A stretch of DNA of 43,784 nucleotides from Microbacteriaceae bacterium (GTDB taxonomy: Bacteria; Actinomycetota; Actinomycetes; Actinomycetales; Microbacteriaceae): contig CANGNZ010000006.1 of the NCBI GenBank assembly GCA_947455435.1, forward strand, positions 1 through 43,784. Direction: 5' to 3'. Under the pieces are notes generated by a model. It worked only from the letters and a program-made list of their open reading frames with translations. It did no database searches and was not told the origin of the DNA. Positions 11,285-21,718 of the stretch are shown here, piece by piece (the first letter of the stretch is position 1; each line of letters opens with the position of its first letter). A program made the position numbers and the translations under genes.

Positions 11285-14134
11285 TTAACCTTTGAGGATC
11301 TCGCCGAGGAACTGACCGGTAAACGAACGTTTGTTTTTGGCAACTTCTTCGGGAGTGCCAACGGCAACGATTTCGCCGCCGCGGAACCCACCTTCGGGCC
11401 CTAGGTCGATCACGTGATCGGCGCACTTGATTACGTCTAAGTTGTGTTCGATGACGATAACCGTGTTGCCCTTTTCGACTAGCCCGTTTAATACCAGAAG
11501 TAGTTTTCGAGTGTCTTCGAAGTGCAAGCCGGTGGTTGGCTCATCAAGTACGTAGATCGAGCGTCCGAAGCTTCGCTTCTGAAGTTCGGTTGCTAGCTTC
11601 ACACGCTGAGCCTCACCTCCTGAGAGGGTGGTTGCCGACTGCCCGAGACGAACGTAGCCAAGCCCAACATCGACGAGCGTGTTTAGGTAACGAGCGATTG
11701 CGGTGATCGGCGCAAAGAACTCGGCTGCCTCACTGATCGGCATCTCGAGAACTTCGGCAATGTTCTTGCCCTTGTAAAGCACCTGCAGGGTTTCACGGTT
11801 GTAGCGTTCACCATGGCAAACTTCGCAAGCCACGTAGACATCTGGCAAAAAGTTCATCTCGATACACAGAGTGCCATCACCAGAGCAAGCCTCACAACGG
11901 CCGCCCTTTACGTTGAACGAGAAGCGACCTTGCTGGTAACCGCGCGCCTTCGCTTCTTGGGTTTCGGCAAAGAGTTTGCGAATGTGGTCGAAAACGCCCG
12001 TGTATGTTGCCGGGTTGGAGCGTGGAGTGCGTCCGATTGGGTTCTGGTCGACGTGTACGACCTTGTCGAGGAGTTCTAGCCCTTCGATTCGTGTGTGACG
12101 CCCAGGCACTCCCTTGGCGCCGTTGAGAGCGTTTGCGAGCACTTCGTAGAGAACATCGTTAACCAACGAGGATTTTCCCGAGCCAGATACGCCAGTTACC
12201 GCAGTTAGGAGACCCAGTGGAAATTCAACGTCGACGTCTTTTAGGTTGTTTTCTTTAGCGCCAACAACCCTGACGATTCGTTCGCGGTCGATGGGGCGCC
12301 TGCTGGACGGCGTAGCAATCGATTCCCGGCCTGACAAGAAGTCGCCTGTGATCGACTTCGTGTTCTTCAGGAGCTCGGCATATGTGCCAGAGTGCACAAC
12401 CTCGCCACCGTGAATACCCGCGCGCGGGCCGATGTCAACGACCCAGTCTGAGGCCTTAATGGTGTCTTCATCGTGCTCGACAACGATCAGTGTGTTGCCT
12501 AAATCGCGAAGTTTGATCAAGGTTTCGATTAGTCGGAGGTTATCGCGCTGGTGCAAGCCGATAGACGGCTCGTCTAGCACGTACAGAACACCAGTTAGGC
12601 CGGAACCGATCTGGGTTGCTAGGCGAATTCGCTGTGCCTCACCGCCTGAGAGTGAGCCGGCCGAGCGCTCGAGGCTTAGGTAGTCGAGGCCAACGGCGAG
12701 CAAAAAGTCGAGTCGAGCCTTGATCTCACGCAAAACCTGAGCTGCAATCTTTGCGTCGCGCTCGTCTAGCTCAATGGTTGAGAAGTACTCGACGGCGTCA
12801 CCGAGGCTCATCGAAGTAACGTCTGCGATTGATTTTTCGAAAACCTTTACCGCGAGAACTTCTGGCTTCAGGCGCTTGCCGTCGCAGTCAGGGCAAGGAA
12901 TCTCGCGGAGGTAGCCGGCCCAACGGTCGCGTGACCAATCGCTCTCGGTTTCGAGATGCTTGCGGGCCACATATGCTAGGACGCCTTCAAAGCCGGACGT
13001 GTAGCGAAGCTCACGGCCGTAGCGGTTCTTCCACTTGACCTTGACGTCAAAGTTGTTGCCGTAGATGATCGCGTCGCGAACTTCCTCGTCGAGCTCCTTC
13101 CACGGGGTGTCTAGTGAGAACTCAAGTTCTTCAGCCAAACCTTGAACCATGCGTTGGTAGTAAGGGAAGAGGCCCTTACCGGCCTGTGACCAAGGCAGAA
13201 TCGCTCCCCCGTTTACACTCGCACCCTCGTCGCCAATCACTAGCGCGGCGTCAACCTGCATCTTGGTGCCGAGACCGCTGCAGGTGGGGCAAGCGCCGAA
13301 TGGGGCATTAAACGAGAAGGTTCTCGGTTCGATTTCGGTGAGGCTAAGCGCGTGCTCATTCGGGCACGACATCTTTTCGCTGAAAACTCGCTGCTCACCT
13401 TTTTTATCAACGAAATCGATGATGATTCGGCCGCCGGCTAGTTTCAATGCGGTCTCAACCGAGTCGGCTAGTCGGCCGATGATGTCACTCTTGGCAACCA
13501 GGCGGTCAACCACCACCGAAATGTCGTGCTTGAAAGTTTTTTTGAGAGGTTGAGCATCTGCGAGTTGAACTGTTTCGCCGTCTACCACCGCACGGGCGTA
13601 ACCCTGAGCACTTAGTTCTTTGAAAAGGTCAACGAACTCGCCCTTCTTCTGGTCCACTATCTGGGCGAGGATCTGGAAGCGTGTGCCCTCTTCGAACTCC
13701 ATGATCTGATCGACGATTTGCTGCGGAGTTTGCTTGATTATCTTTTCGCCACACTCTGAGCAAAATGGGACACCAATACGAGCCCAGAGCAGGCGCAGGT
13801 AGTCGTGAATCTCGGTGATTGTTCCGACGGTTGAGCGCGGGTTGCGGTTAGTGGACTTCTGGTCGATCGAGACCGCCGGGCTCAACCCTTCGATGAAGTC
13901 AACGTCTGGGCGATCAACCTGCCCGAGAAACTGTCGGGCGTATGCGCTGAGCGATTCAACGTAGCGGCGCTGACCCTCGGCAAAGATCGTGTCGAATGCC
14001 AGCGAGGACTTGCCGGAACCTGAAAGACCCGTGAAAACAACAAGTGAGTCTCGCGGTATTTCCAGGTTCAAGTTTTTCAGGTTATGAACCCGCGCACCGC
14101 GGATGATTAGTTTGTCATGGGAGTTATTCACCAT
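11285..14134 (-). CDS. uvrA: Excinuclease ABC subunit A
   Basis: [62 protein letters not shown]; two ABC domains and CxxC zinc motifs. Confidence 0.98.
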   Translation of the reverse strand: MVNNSHDKLIIRGARVHNLKNLNLEIPRDSLVVFTGLSGSGKSSLAFDTIFAEGQRRYVESLSAYARQFLGQVDRPDVDFIEGLSPAVSIDQKSTNRNPRSTVGTITEIHDYLRLLWARIGVPFCSECGEKIIKQTPQQIVDQIMEFEEGTRFQILAQIVDQKKGEFVDLFKELSAQGYARAVVDGETVQLADAQPLKKTFKHDISVVVDRLVAKSDIIGRLADSVETALKLAGGRIIIDFVDKKGEQRVFSEKMSCPNEHALSLTEIEPRTFSFNAPFGACPTCSGLGTKMQVDAALVIGDEGASVNGGAILPWSQAGKGLFPYYQRMVQGLAEELEFSLDTPWKELDEEVRDAIIYGNNFDVKVKWKNRYGRELRYTSGFEGVLAYVARKHLETESDWSRDRWAGYLREIPCPDCDGKRLKPEVLAVKVFEKSIADVTSMSLGDAVEYFSTIELDERDAKIAAQVLREIKARLDFLLAVGLDYLSLERSAGSLSGGEAQRIRLATQIGSGLTGVLYVLDEPSIGLHQRDNLRLIETLIKLRDLGNTLIVVEHDEDTIKASDWVVDIGPRAGIHGGEVVHSGTYAELLKNTKSITGDFLSGRESIATPSSRRPIDRERIVRVVGAKENNLKDVDVEFPLGLLTAVTGVSGSGKSSLVNDVLYEVLANALNGAKGVPGRHTRIEGLELLDKVVHVDQNPIGRTPRSNPATYTGVFDHIRKLFAETQEAKARGYQQGRFSFNVKGGRCEACSGDGTLCIEMNFLPDVYVACEVCHGERYNRETLQVLYKGKNIAEVLEMPISEAAEFFAPITAIARYLNTLVDVGLGYVRLGQSATTLSGGEAQRVKLATELQKRSFGRSIYVLDEPTTGLHFEDTRKLLLVLNGLVEKGNTVIVIEHNLDVIKCADHVIDLGPEGGFRGGEIVAVGTPEEVAKNKRSFTGQFLGEILKG

Positions 14135-14140
14135 ATGAGT

Positions 14141-16204
14141 TTAAGCGTGCCCGGCCTTTTCAATTTGCCGTAGCTCATACTTGAGCTCCGAGATTTCATC
14201 GCGCAGGCGGGCGGCGAGTTCGAAGTTCAGTTCTGCAGCCGCACCTTTCATCTGCGCGTCGAGTTCTTGAACAATCGAAAGCAATTCGTCGTAACCGTCG
14301 GCGGCTACTCCCCTGCGGCCGCGAATTGGCATTGGTTTGCCGTCTCGGCGCTTTGCCTTTTCAAGAAGCTCTGCCGTGTCGGCCTCCTCACGCATGATTT
14401 GGTCGGTGATGTCCGCGATCTTTTTTCGGAGCGGCTGTGGGTCAACCCCACGCTCAAGGTTGTAAGCAACCTGTTTTGCCCGGCGTCGGTCGGTCTCGTC
14501 AATCGCCTTCGCCATTGCGTCGGTGATGTTATCGGCATACATATGCACCTCGCCGCTAACGTTTCGAGCCGCACGGCCGATCGTTTGAATTAGTGATGTT
14601 GCCGATCTCAGGAAGCCCTGTTTGTCTGCATCCAAGATTGCAACGAGCGAAACCTCTGGCAGGTCGAGGCCTTCGCGAAGCAGGTTGATACCGATGAGAA
14701 CGTCGAAAAGTCCCATGCGAAGTTCACGCAGCAATTCGACGCGGCGCAGGGTGTCAACGTCGGAGTGCAAGTAACGAACCCTGACGCCGGCTTCGGTAAG
14801 GAAATCGGTGAGTTCTTCAGACATCTTCTTGGTCAAGGTCGTCACTAGGACGCGCTCATCACGTTCGGCGCGCAATCGAATTTCTTCGAGTAAGTCGTCG
14901 ATCTGGCCCTTGATGGGCTTGATAACTATCTTCGGATCAATAAGGCCGGTTGGTCGAATGATTTGCTCAACGACGCCGTCGCTCACACCCATTTCGTATT
15001 TACCGGGTGTGGCAGAAAGATAGACGGTCTGGCCGACTCGCTCGAGAAATTCGTCCCAGCGAAGAGGGCGGTTGTCGAGCGCGCTAGGCAACCTAAAGCC
15101 GTGCTCGACCAAGGTCCTTTTTCGGCTCGAGTCACCCTCATACATGGCACCGATCTGTGGAACAGTCACGTGTGACTCATCGATGACGGTAAGGAAGTCC
15201 TCAGGGAAATAGTCGAGCAGGCAGCTTGGGGCGCTACCCTGCTCGCGACCGTCGATGTGCCGTGAGTAGTTCTCGATGCCAGAGCAAAAACCAACCTCCT
15301 TGATCATTTCTAGATCGAAGGTTGTGCGCATTTTGAGGCGCTGTGCCTCGAGTAGCTTGCCCTCTTTTTCAAGCTGCAGCGTGCGTTGGGCGAGTTCGTT
15401 TTCGATGTTCTCGATTGCCTCGGCCATGCGCTCAACCGGGGCCACATAGTAGGACGCCGGGAATATCGCTACGGCTGTTTCTTTAGCAACGACATCGCCG
15501 GTGAGCGGGTTCAGCGAATAAATCGCTTCGATCTCGTCGCCGAAAAATTCGATTCGAGTTGCGAGTTCGTCATAAACGGGGATGATTTCGATCGTGTCAC
15601 CCTTGACTCTAAAGTTGCCTCGCGAAAAGTCGATGTCGTTTCGCTTGTACTGCAGTTCTACGAACTTGCGAATCAACTTATCGCGACCCGGTGCGTCGCC
15701 AACCTGCAGAGCGACGCTCTGGTTCAGGTATTCAGCAGGAGCACCGAGACCGTAGATGCATGAAACAGTCGAAACAACCACGACGTCGCGGCGGCTTAGC
15801 AGGCTCATCGTTGCCTTGTAGCGCAGGCGTTCGACCTCCGAGTTGATCGACGAGTCTTTTTCGATAAACGTATCTGTCTGCGGCACATAGGCTTCAGGCT
15901 GGTAGTAGTCGTAATAAGAGACAAAGTATTCGACTGAGTTATTTGGCAGGAGTTCTCTGAACTCATTGACCAACTGGGCTGCCAGCGTTTTGTTGTGGGC
16001 GAGAACCAATGTTGGTCGTTGAAGCTCTTCTATCAGCCATGCCGTGGTGGCTGACTTTCCGGTACCGGTTGCTCCAAGCAGGACTACGTCTTTTTCGCCT
16101 GCGCGAATACGGCCAGCCAACTCGGCTATGGCGGCGGGTTGGTCACCGCTCGGTTTGTATTCGCTGATTACCTCGAACGGTGCAACGCTTCTTGTTGGTT
16201 CCAT
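14141..16204 (-). CDS. uvrB: Excinuclease ABC subunit B
   Basis: [63 protein letters not shown]-terminal UVR motif. Confidence 0.98.
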   Translation of the reverse strand: MEPTRSVAPFEVISEYKPSGDQPAAIAELAGRIRAGEKDVVLLGATGTGKSATTAWLIEELQRPTLVLAHNKTLAAQLVNEFRELLPNNSVEYFVSYYDYYQPEAYVPQTDTFIEKDSSINSEVERLRYKATMSLLSRRDVVVVSTVSCIYGLGAPAEYLNQSVALQVGDAPGRDKLIRKFVELQYKRNDIDFSRGNFRVKGDTIEIIPVYDELATRIEFFGDEIEAIYSLNPLTGDVVAKETAVAIFPASYYVAPVERMAEAIENIENELAQRTLQLEKEGKLLEAQRLKMRTTFDLEMIKEVGFCSGIENYSRHIDGREQGSAPSCLLDYFPEDFLTVIDESHVTVPQIGAMYEGDSSRKRTLVEHGFRLPSALDNRPLRWDEFLERVGQTVYLSATPGKYEMGVSDGVVEQIIRPTGLIDPKIVIKPIKGQIDDLLEEIRLRAERDERVLVTTLTKKMSEELTDFLTEAGVRVRYLHSDVDTLRRVELLRELRMGLFDVLIGINLLREGLDLPEVSLVAILDADKQGFLRSATSLIQTIGRAARNVSGEVHMYADNITDAMAKAIDETDRRRAKQVAYNLERGVDPQPLRKKIADITDQIMREEADTAELLEKAKRRDGKPMPIRGRRGVAADGYDELLSIVQELDAQMKGAAAELNFELAARLRDEISELKYELRQIEKAGHA

Positions 16205-16206
16205 TA

Positions 16207-16794
16207 CTAAAGGCTCGCTTCGATAGTTTCGAACAAAATCCTCGCGTCACGCATTAGCAATTCAACGTCTTGATTTGAATTCAAAATGTAGTTAGCTCGG
16301 TTAGCTCGGTGGGCTGGTGACGTTTGGTTATCAATTCGCAACTTGGCATCTGCGGCAGACATTCCACGGTATTTGACCATACGGGCAATCTGTTCAGACA
16401 CTGGCGCCTCGACTGTCACAACAGCGTCGAATGGAAGATCGACTTTGGCTTCAACGAGCAGCGGAACCACATAGACCACTATTTGCGTTTTAGCTTCAGT
16501 TATCAGCCGCCTGGACTCTGCTCCAACAATTGGGTGAATGATCGATTCGAGAGCTTTGCGCTGGGTTTCATCGTTGAACACAATTTTGGCCAAGGCCGAG
16601 CGATCAATTTCACCGTTGGCAACGACTGCCTCGCCGAAGAGTTCACTAACCGCCTCGAAGCCCTTGGTGCCCGTGGCCACCGCCTCGCGCGCAAGTACGT
16701 CTGCGTCAATTACGGTTGCACCCAACGACTCCCACAGCGAGGCGACAGTCGATTTTCCGGCGGCAATGCCTCCGGTTAGGCCAATAAGGAACAC
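16207..16794 (-). CDS. coaE: Dephospho-CoA kinase
   Basis: [38 protein letters not shown]. Confidence 0.95.
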   Translation of the reverse strand: MFLIGLTGGIAAGKSTVASLWESLGATVIDADVLAREAVATGTKGFEAVSELFGEAVVANGEIDRSALAKIVFNDETQRKALESIIHPIVGAESRRLITEAKTQIVVYVVPLLVEAKVDLPFDAVVTVEAPVSEQIARMVKYRGMSAADAKLRIDNQTSPAHRANRANYILNSNQDVELLMRDARILFETIEASL

Positions 16795-16808
16795 CCTTAA
16801 AGCCTAAA

Positions 16809-16836
16809 CGGGAGCCAGCCCGAAGGCTGACTCCCG
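16809..16836 (-). terminator. Hairpin downstream of rpsA, candidate terminator
   Basis: Minus strand CGGGAG-T-CAGCC-TTCG-GGCTG-G-CTCCCG: 11 paired bases with one internal mismatch and a C(UUCG)G loop, followed by TTTAGGCTTT, in the rpsA-coaE intergenic gap. Confidence 0.7.
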
Positions 16837-16852
16837 CTCAGTTTGAGTTTGA

Positions 16853-18304
16853 TTACTCTGCGCTCTTGAGCTTCTCGCGAAGAGCAGCTAGAGACTCGTC
16901 AGCGGCTAGTGTGCCGGTCTCTGAGCTCTCGCTTGAGTAAGAAGCCTCTGATGCTGCTGGAGCGTCTGGAAGAGCCGCAGCTGCCTCGTTGGCAAGCTTG
17001 ACCTGCTTCTTGTGCTCTTCCCAACGTGCGTGGGCGTCGGCGTATTCCTTCTCCCATTTGGCGCGAGCTTCTTCGAAGCCAGGCTTCCATTCGCTGGTCG
17101 CCACGTCAAAGCCCTCTGGGTACTTGTACTGGCCGTTTTCGTCGTACTCTGCAGCACCGTAGAGTGCTGGGTTGAACTCGGTGCCTTCAGGGTCAACCTC
17201 TTCGGTGGCCTGCTTGAGGCTCAGCGAAATGCGGCGACGCTCGAGATCGATGTCGATTACCTTGACGAATACGTCCTGGTTAACCGAAACAACCTGCTCG
17301 GCTAGTTCGATGTGCTTGGCCGAAAGCTCGCTGATGTGAACGAGACCTTCGATTCCGTCTGCAACACGAACAAATGCGCCGAACGGAACAAGCTTGGTGA
17401 CCTTACCCGGTGCGTACTGACCAATTGCGTGGGTACGTGCAAATACCTGCCATGGGTCTTCCTGGGTCGCCTTTAGCGATAGCGAGACGCGCTCACGGTC
17501 GTTGTCGATTTCAAGAACCTCGACGGTGACCTCCTGGCCAATCTCAACAACTTCGCTAGCGTGCTCGATGTGCTTCCATGAAAGCTCCGATACGTGGACT
17601 AGGCCATCTACGCCACCGAGGTCGATGAATGCACCGAAGTTCACAATCGACGAAACAACACCGGTGCGGATCTGGCCCTTGGCTAGGTCTGCAAGGAAGG
17701 TGCTGCGGTTTGCCGACTGGCTTTCCTCGAGAAGAGCACGACGCGAAAGAACAACGTTGTTGCGGTTCTTGTCGAGCTCAAGAATCTTGGCCTCGACCTT
17801 CTGGCCTAGGTATGGAGCAAGGTCGCGAACGCGGCGAAGCTCGATGAGTGAAGCCGGAAGGAAGCCGCGAAGACCGATGTCAACGATGAGTCCACCCTTG
17901 ACAACTTCGATAACGGTACCCTCAACGGTGCCGTCTGCTTCTTTGACTTTCTCAACATCGCCCCAAGCTCGCTCGTACTGTGCGCGCTTCTTTGAAAGGA
18001 TTAGGCGGCCTTCTTTGTCTTCTTTCTGAAGAACAAGGGCCTCAACTGAGTCGCCAACCGAAACGATTTCGCTTGGGTCTGCGTCGTGGCGAATCGAAAG
18101 TTCGCGTGAAGGAATAACACCTTCGGTCTTGTAACCAACATCGAGAAGTACTTCGTCTCGGTCAATCTTTACTACTACGCCCTCGATTAGGTCTCCGTCG
18201 TTGAAGAACTTCAGGGTCTTTTCGACTGCTGCTAGAAAGTCTTCAGCGGAGCCAATGTCATCGATAGCAATCTGCTTGATTGCCTTCTCGGTGTTTGCGG
18301 TCAT
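16853..18304 (-). CDS. rpsA: 30S ribosomal protein S1
   Basis: Four S1 repeats (GDLIEGVVVKIDRDEVLLDVGYKTEGVIPSRELS; GVVSSIVNFGAFIDLGGVDGLVHVSELSW; GKVTKLVPFGAFVRVADGIEGLVHISELS). Confidence 0.97.
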   Translation of the reverse strand: MTANTEKAIKQIAIDDIGSAEDFLAAVEKTLKFFNDGDLIEGVVVKIDRDEVLLDVGYKTEGVIPSRELSIRHDADPSEIVSVGDSVEALVLQKEDKEGRLILSKKRAQYERAWGDVEKVKEADGTVEGTVIEVVKGGLIVDIGLRGFLPASLIELRRVRDLAPYLGQKVEAKILELDKNRNNVVLSRRALLEESQSANRSTFLADLAKGQIRTGVVSSIVNFGAFIDLGGVDGLVHVSELSWKHIEHASEVVEIGQEVTVEVLEIDNDRERVSLSLKATQEDPWQVFARTHAIGQYAPGKVTKLVPFGAFVRVADGIEGLVHISELSAKHIELAEQVVSVNQDVFVKVIDIDLERRRISLSLKQATEEVDPEGTEFNPALYGAAEYDENGQYKYPEGFDVATSEWKPGFEEARAKWEKEYADAHARWEEHKKQVKLANEAAAALPDAPAASEASYSSESSETGTLAADESLAALREKLKSAE

Positions 18305-18372
18305 ATTTTGTTTTACTCTCAGTGGACATACTCAGGTCGCGATTGCTCGCAACGATTTATTTGGGAACCCGA

Positions 18373-18621
18373 CTAGCCTAGCAGTGAAACAAGGCTTTCG
18401 ACCAGCGTTTCTGCCGAATCTGGGGCTTCTATTACAACGATGTCTCCCCTGCGTAGTCCGAGGGTGAGGATTCCGAGAATACTCAAACCGCTGGCCGATT
18501 TGCCGTCGGTTCTGCGCACCTGAACGTCCACGGCAGACTCTTGACAAAGTCGAACGAATTCGGCTGCCGGTCTGGCATGTAGGCCTTCGGGAACTCGGAT
18601 AACCAACTCTTTGCGAATCAT
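18373..18621 (-). CDS. HPr family phosphocarrier protein
   Basis: 82 aa; phosphorylatable-His motif EGLHARPAAEFV and KSASGLSILGILTLGLRRGD, matching the HPr fold. Confidence 0.93.
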   Translation of the reverse strand: MIRKELVIRVPEGLHARPAAEFVRLCQESAVDVQVRRTDGKSASGLSILGILTLGLRRGDIVVIEAPDSAETLVESLVSLLG

Positions 18622-21251
18622 CAGTGGTCGGCTGCGTCCCAGCTCTTGCCGATACCGACGTGCACCTCAAGTGGAACCCGCAGTTCTACGACATTTGCCA
18701 TCTCGTTGACCACCAATTCGCGAAGAGTCTCGAGTTCGCCCACGGCCACCTCGAACACGAGTTCGTCGTGAACCTGCAGGAGCATGCGGCTTTTGAGGCC
18801 AGTCGAGGCGATCTTCGCCCCGATGCGGTTCATCGCAAGTTTCATGATGTCGGCGGCTGTGCCCTGAATTGGTGCATTTAGGGCCGCCCTGCGAGCGTTT
18901 TCGCGCAGTTGGAAGATCGGGCTCTTCAGATCGTCGAATGGGCGGCGTCTGCCGAAGGTGGTAACCGTGTATCCGTTCAACTTTGCGTCTTCTACGACGG
19001 TAGCCAAGTAGCGCCGCACTCCCCCAAAGCGCGCGAAGTAGTCGTTCATGAGTTGTTTGGCTTCGGCATTGCTCATGCGAAGCTGTTTCGCCAAACCGTA
19101 CTCGCTGAGGCCATAGACCAGGCCGTAACTCATCGCCTTGACTTTCGAACGCATCGCCGAAGTGACTTCGCTCGGGGCTACTCCGAAGATTCGTGATCCA
19201 ACGAAGCGGTGTAGGTCCTCCCCCGACTTGAAAGCCTCGATGAGGCCCTCGTCTTCTGACATATGAGCCATGATTCGCATTTCGATCTGCGAGTAGTCGG
19301 CGCTAAGTAGTGTTTCGTAGCCCTCGCCCACGATGAAGGCGTCGCGGATCTGACGCCCGCGCTCGGACTTGATCGGAATGTTTTGAAGGTTTGGGCCTTC
19401 GGATGATAGACGTCCGGTCGATGTGCCGGTTTGCACGTAATTGGTATGAATGCGTCTGTCTTTGCCGATTGACTTGAGAACAACTTCAACCATTTGGCGG
19501 ATCTTGGTGACCTCGCGGTGATTTAGAAGTTTCTCTAGAAACGGGTGACCGTTTTGCTCAAACAGGGTCGTCAGGGCCTCTGCGTTGGTTGAGAATCCCG
19601 TTTTCACCTGCTTAGTGCCGGTCATACCTAATTCGTCGAAGAGCACGGTTTGTAGCTGTTTTGGTGAAGAAAGGTTGATCTCGTGACCGATGATGGCAAA
19701 AGCTTCGCTTTCAACCTGCTTGACCTCTGCACCGAGAGACTCAAACAGGGACTCGAGCTTGGCCTGATCAATTGCTATTCCGTAATGCTCCATTTGAGCG
19801 AGGGTGGGCGAACTTGGCAGTTCGACCTCACGGTAAACCCGAAGTTGTCCTTGGCCCTCGACCTTTTCGACGAGTGTGGTGCTTGTCTTGAACGCTAAGA
19901 ATGCGTCGAGCGAAAGATCTAGTGTCGCTTCAGAAAGAAGCGAACCGTCGTCTTCTTTGCGCTCAACCGATAGGCCAAGGTAGTCAAGGGCAATCGTGTC
20001 TAGGCTGTAGTCGCGACGAACTGGGTCGTTTAGGTAGCAGAGCAAGAGGGAATCTAGTTCGACCCCAGAAACCTTGTATTCGTGCTCAAGCAGGAGGCGA
20101 TCAAGCGCCTTGGCGTTGTAAACCGCCTTCTTTGCATCGCTCGCTAGCCATTCGAGGGCGTATGCGTCGGTGGTTTCGAAGCGTTCAGATTCGGTGGCAA
20201 AGCCAAAGCTGAATGAACGGTTGAAGGCTACAGATACGCCAACGAGAGCTTGCTTTGAGAGCCAAGCCTTTAGATCAGAAACTTTGGTCTTCTCAGGAAT
20301 GTCTATCTGTTCGAGCACTACGTCTGGTTCTTCGTCTATCGAGGCCGCACTTGTACCTTCGGCGACACCCCTGAGCTTCAGTACACGCTCGGTGAGGGTT
20401 CTGAAGGCTAGCTTGGCGAAAACTTCTTTGACCTTGGTTTCATTGACGCCGCGGAGACGAAGTGACTCGAAGTCATCGACGAGTTCGAGGTCACGAAGCA
20501 GATGGTTCAGACGCCGGTTGCGCACGGCTAGCTCTTTGTGTTCGCGCAGCGATTCACCAACCTTGCCGCCGATTGAATCCGCAGCAGCAAAAACGCCGTC
20601 TAGTGAGCCGAACTCGGTAAGCCATTTCGCTGCCGTCTTTGGCCCAACGCCAGGGATTCCCGGCAGGTTGTCGCTAGTTTCGCCCACAAGTGCTGCTAGG
20701 TCTGGGTACTGCTTCGCGTGAATGCCGTACTTCGCGAAAACCGCCTCGTCGTCCATTCGGGCAAGGTTCATCACACCCTTTACCGGGTAGAGAATCGTGG
20801 TCTCCGGGCGAATCAACTGAAAGGTGTCACGGTCGCCAGAGACCACATACACTTCGAAGCCTTTATCGGCAGCTTGGTCGGCTAGCGAGGCGATGATGTC
20901 ATCGGCTTCGTAGTTGACCTTAGTAAGTGTGGTGATGTTCATCGCCGCTAAGGCCTCAGTGAGCGCTTCGGTTTGCCCGTTGAACTCAGGCGGAGTTTCA
21001 CCACGGGTTCCCTTGTATTCGGGGTATTCATCGGTTCTAAAAGACGAACGTGAAAGATCGAAGGCGACTGCCAGGTGCGTTGGCTTTTCGTTCCCCAAAA
21101 TATTTAGCATCATCGAAATGAAACCGTGCACAGCATTTGTGTGTTGGCCGTTCGGAGCTCTAAAAGCGTCTGGGCTTAGCGCGTAAAAGGCCCGGAACGC
21201 TAACGAATGCCCATCGATGAGCAAGAGAGTATTCTTTGGGTTAGCGTTCAT
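18621..21251 (-). CDS. polA: DNA polymerase I
   Basis: 5' nuclease domain (TLLLIDGHSLAFRAFYAL), polymerase motifs (SADYSQIEMRIMAHMSEDEGLIEAF, MRSKVKAMSYGLVYGLSEYGLA, QVHDELVFEV). ATG at 21251 (MNANPKNTLLLIDGH); the ORF-track start at 21410 is too far upstream. Confidence 0.97.
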   Translation of the reverse strand: MNANPKNTLLLIDGHSLAFRAFYALSPDAFRAPNGQHTNAVHGFISMMLNILGNEKPTHLAVAFDLSRSSFRTDEYPEYKGTRGETPPEFNGQTEALTEALAAMNITTLTKVNYEADDIIASLADQAADKGFEVYVVSGDRDTFQLIRPETTILYPVKGVMNLARMDDEAVFAKYGIHAKQYPDLAALVGETSDNLPGIPGVGPKTAAKWLTEFGSLDGVFAAADSIGGKVGESLREHKELAVRNRRLNHLLRDLELVDDFESLRLRGVNETKVKEVFAKLAFRTLTERVLKLRGVAEGTSAASIDEEPDVVLEQIDIPEKTKVSDLKAWLSKQALVGVSVAFNRSFSFGFATESERFETTDAYALEWLASDAKKAVYNAKALDRLLLEHEYKVSGVELDSLLLCYLNDPVRRDYSLDTIALDYLGLSVERKEDDGSLLSEATLDLSLDAFLAFKTSTTLVEKVEGQGQLRVYREVELPSSPTLAQMEHYGIAIDQAKLESLFESLGAEVKQVESEAFAIIGHEINLSSPKQLQTVLFDELGMTGTKQVKTGFSTNAEALTTLFEQNGHPFLEKLLNHREVTKIRQMVEVVLKSIGKDRRIHTNYVQTGTSTGRLSSEGPNLQNIPIKSERGRQIRDAFIVGEGYETLLSADYSQIEMRIMAHMSEDEGLIEAFKSGEDLHRFVGSRIFGVAPSEVTSAMRSKVKAMSYGLVYGLSEYGLAKQLRMSNAEAKQLMNDYFARFGGVRRYLATVVEDAKLNGYTVTTFGRRRPFDDLKSPIFQLRENARRAALNAPIQGTAADIMKLAMNRIGAKIASTGLKSRMLLQVHDELVFEVAVGELETLRELVVNEMANVVELRVPLEVHVGIGKSWDAADH

Positions 21252-21295
21252 AAACCCAATGCTACTTCGCCCCAACGACCAATTCAGGAGCCACC

Positions 21296-21718
21296 ATGGC
21301 AAAACTTTCACCAGAAGCCGAAGCACTGCTTGGTACCCGTGGGCTAGGCGAATTGGCCGAAAAGATGGGCATCGAACTTGTTGAGTTGAGTGCAGAGTTG
21401 GCGGTGGCAACTATGCCGGTAGAAGGTAATCGACAACCGCTCGGTTTGTTACACGGTGGGGCATACGTTGTCTTGGCTGAGACTCTCGGAAGCATCGCGG
21501 CAAACGTTTGGGCATACCCAGACAAGGCCGCTGTTGGTATCGAAGTGAACGCATCGCACAGCAACGCAGCTCGCGAAGGAACGGTTACGGCCACCTGCAA
21601 GGCGATTAGCCTAGGACGTTCGCTCACCACACACGAGATCGCAATCACCGACGAAGCCGGCAAAAGGCTTTCAACCGTGCGAATTACGAATTTTCTGAAG
21701 GCGAGAGCTGCTCAATAA
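21296..21718 (+). CDS. PaaI-family hotdog-fold thioesterase
   Basis: MPVEGNRQPLGLLHGGAYVVLAETLGSIAA; SD-like CAGGAG upstream of ATG. Confidence 0.9.
   Translation: MAKLSPEAEALLGTRGLGELAEKMGIELVELSAELAVATMPVEGNRQPLGLLHGGAYVVLAETLGSIAANVWAYPDKAAVGIEVNASHSNAAREGTVTATCKAISLGRSLTTHEIAITDEAGKRLSTVRITNFLKARAAQ

Noticed and set aside
16290-16308. Short tandem repeat GTTAGCTCG x2 in coaE
   Set aside because: Only two copies, in frame, encoding the RAN-RAN part of the normal coaE protein; no sign of a functional repeat.
17502-18029. 175-aa plus-strand ORF opposite rpsA
   Set aside because: Antisense shadow frame of rpsA; no domain signature.
20170-20721. 183-aa plus-strand ORF opposite polA
   Set aside because: Antisense to conserved polA coding sequence; serine/arginine-rich composition typical of a shadow frame.
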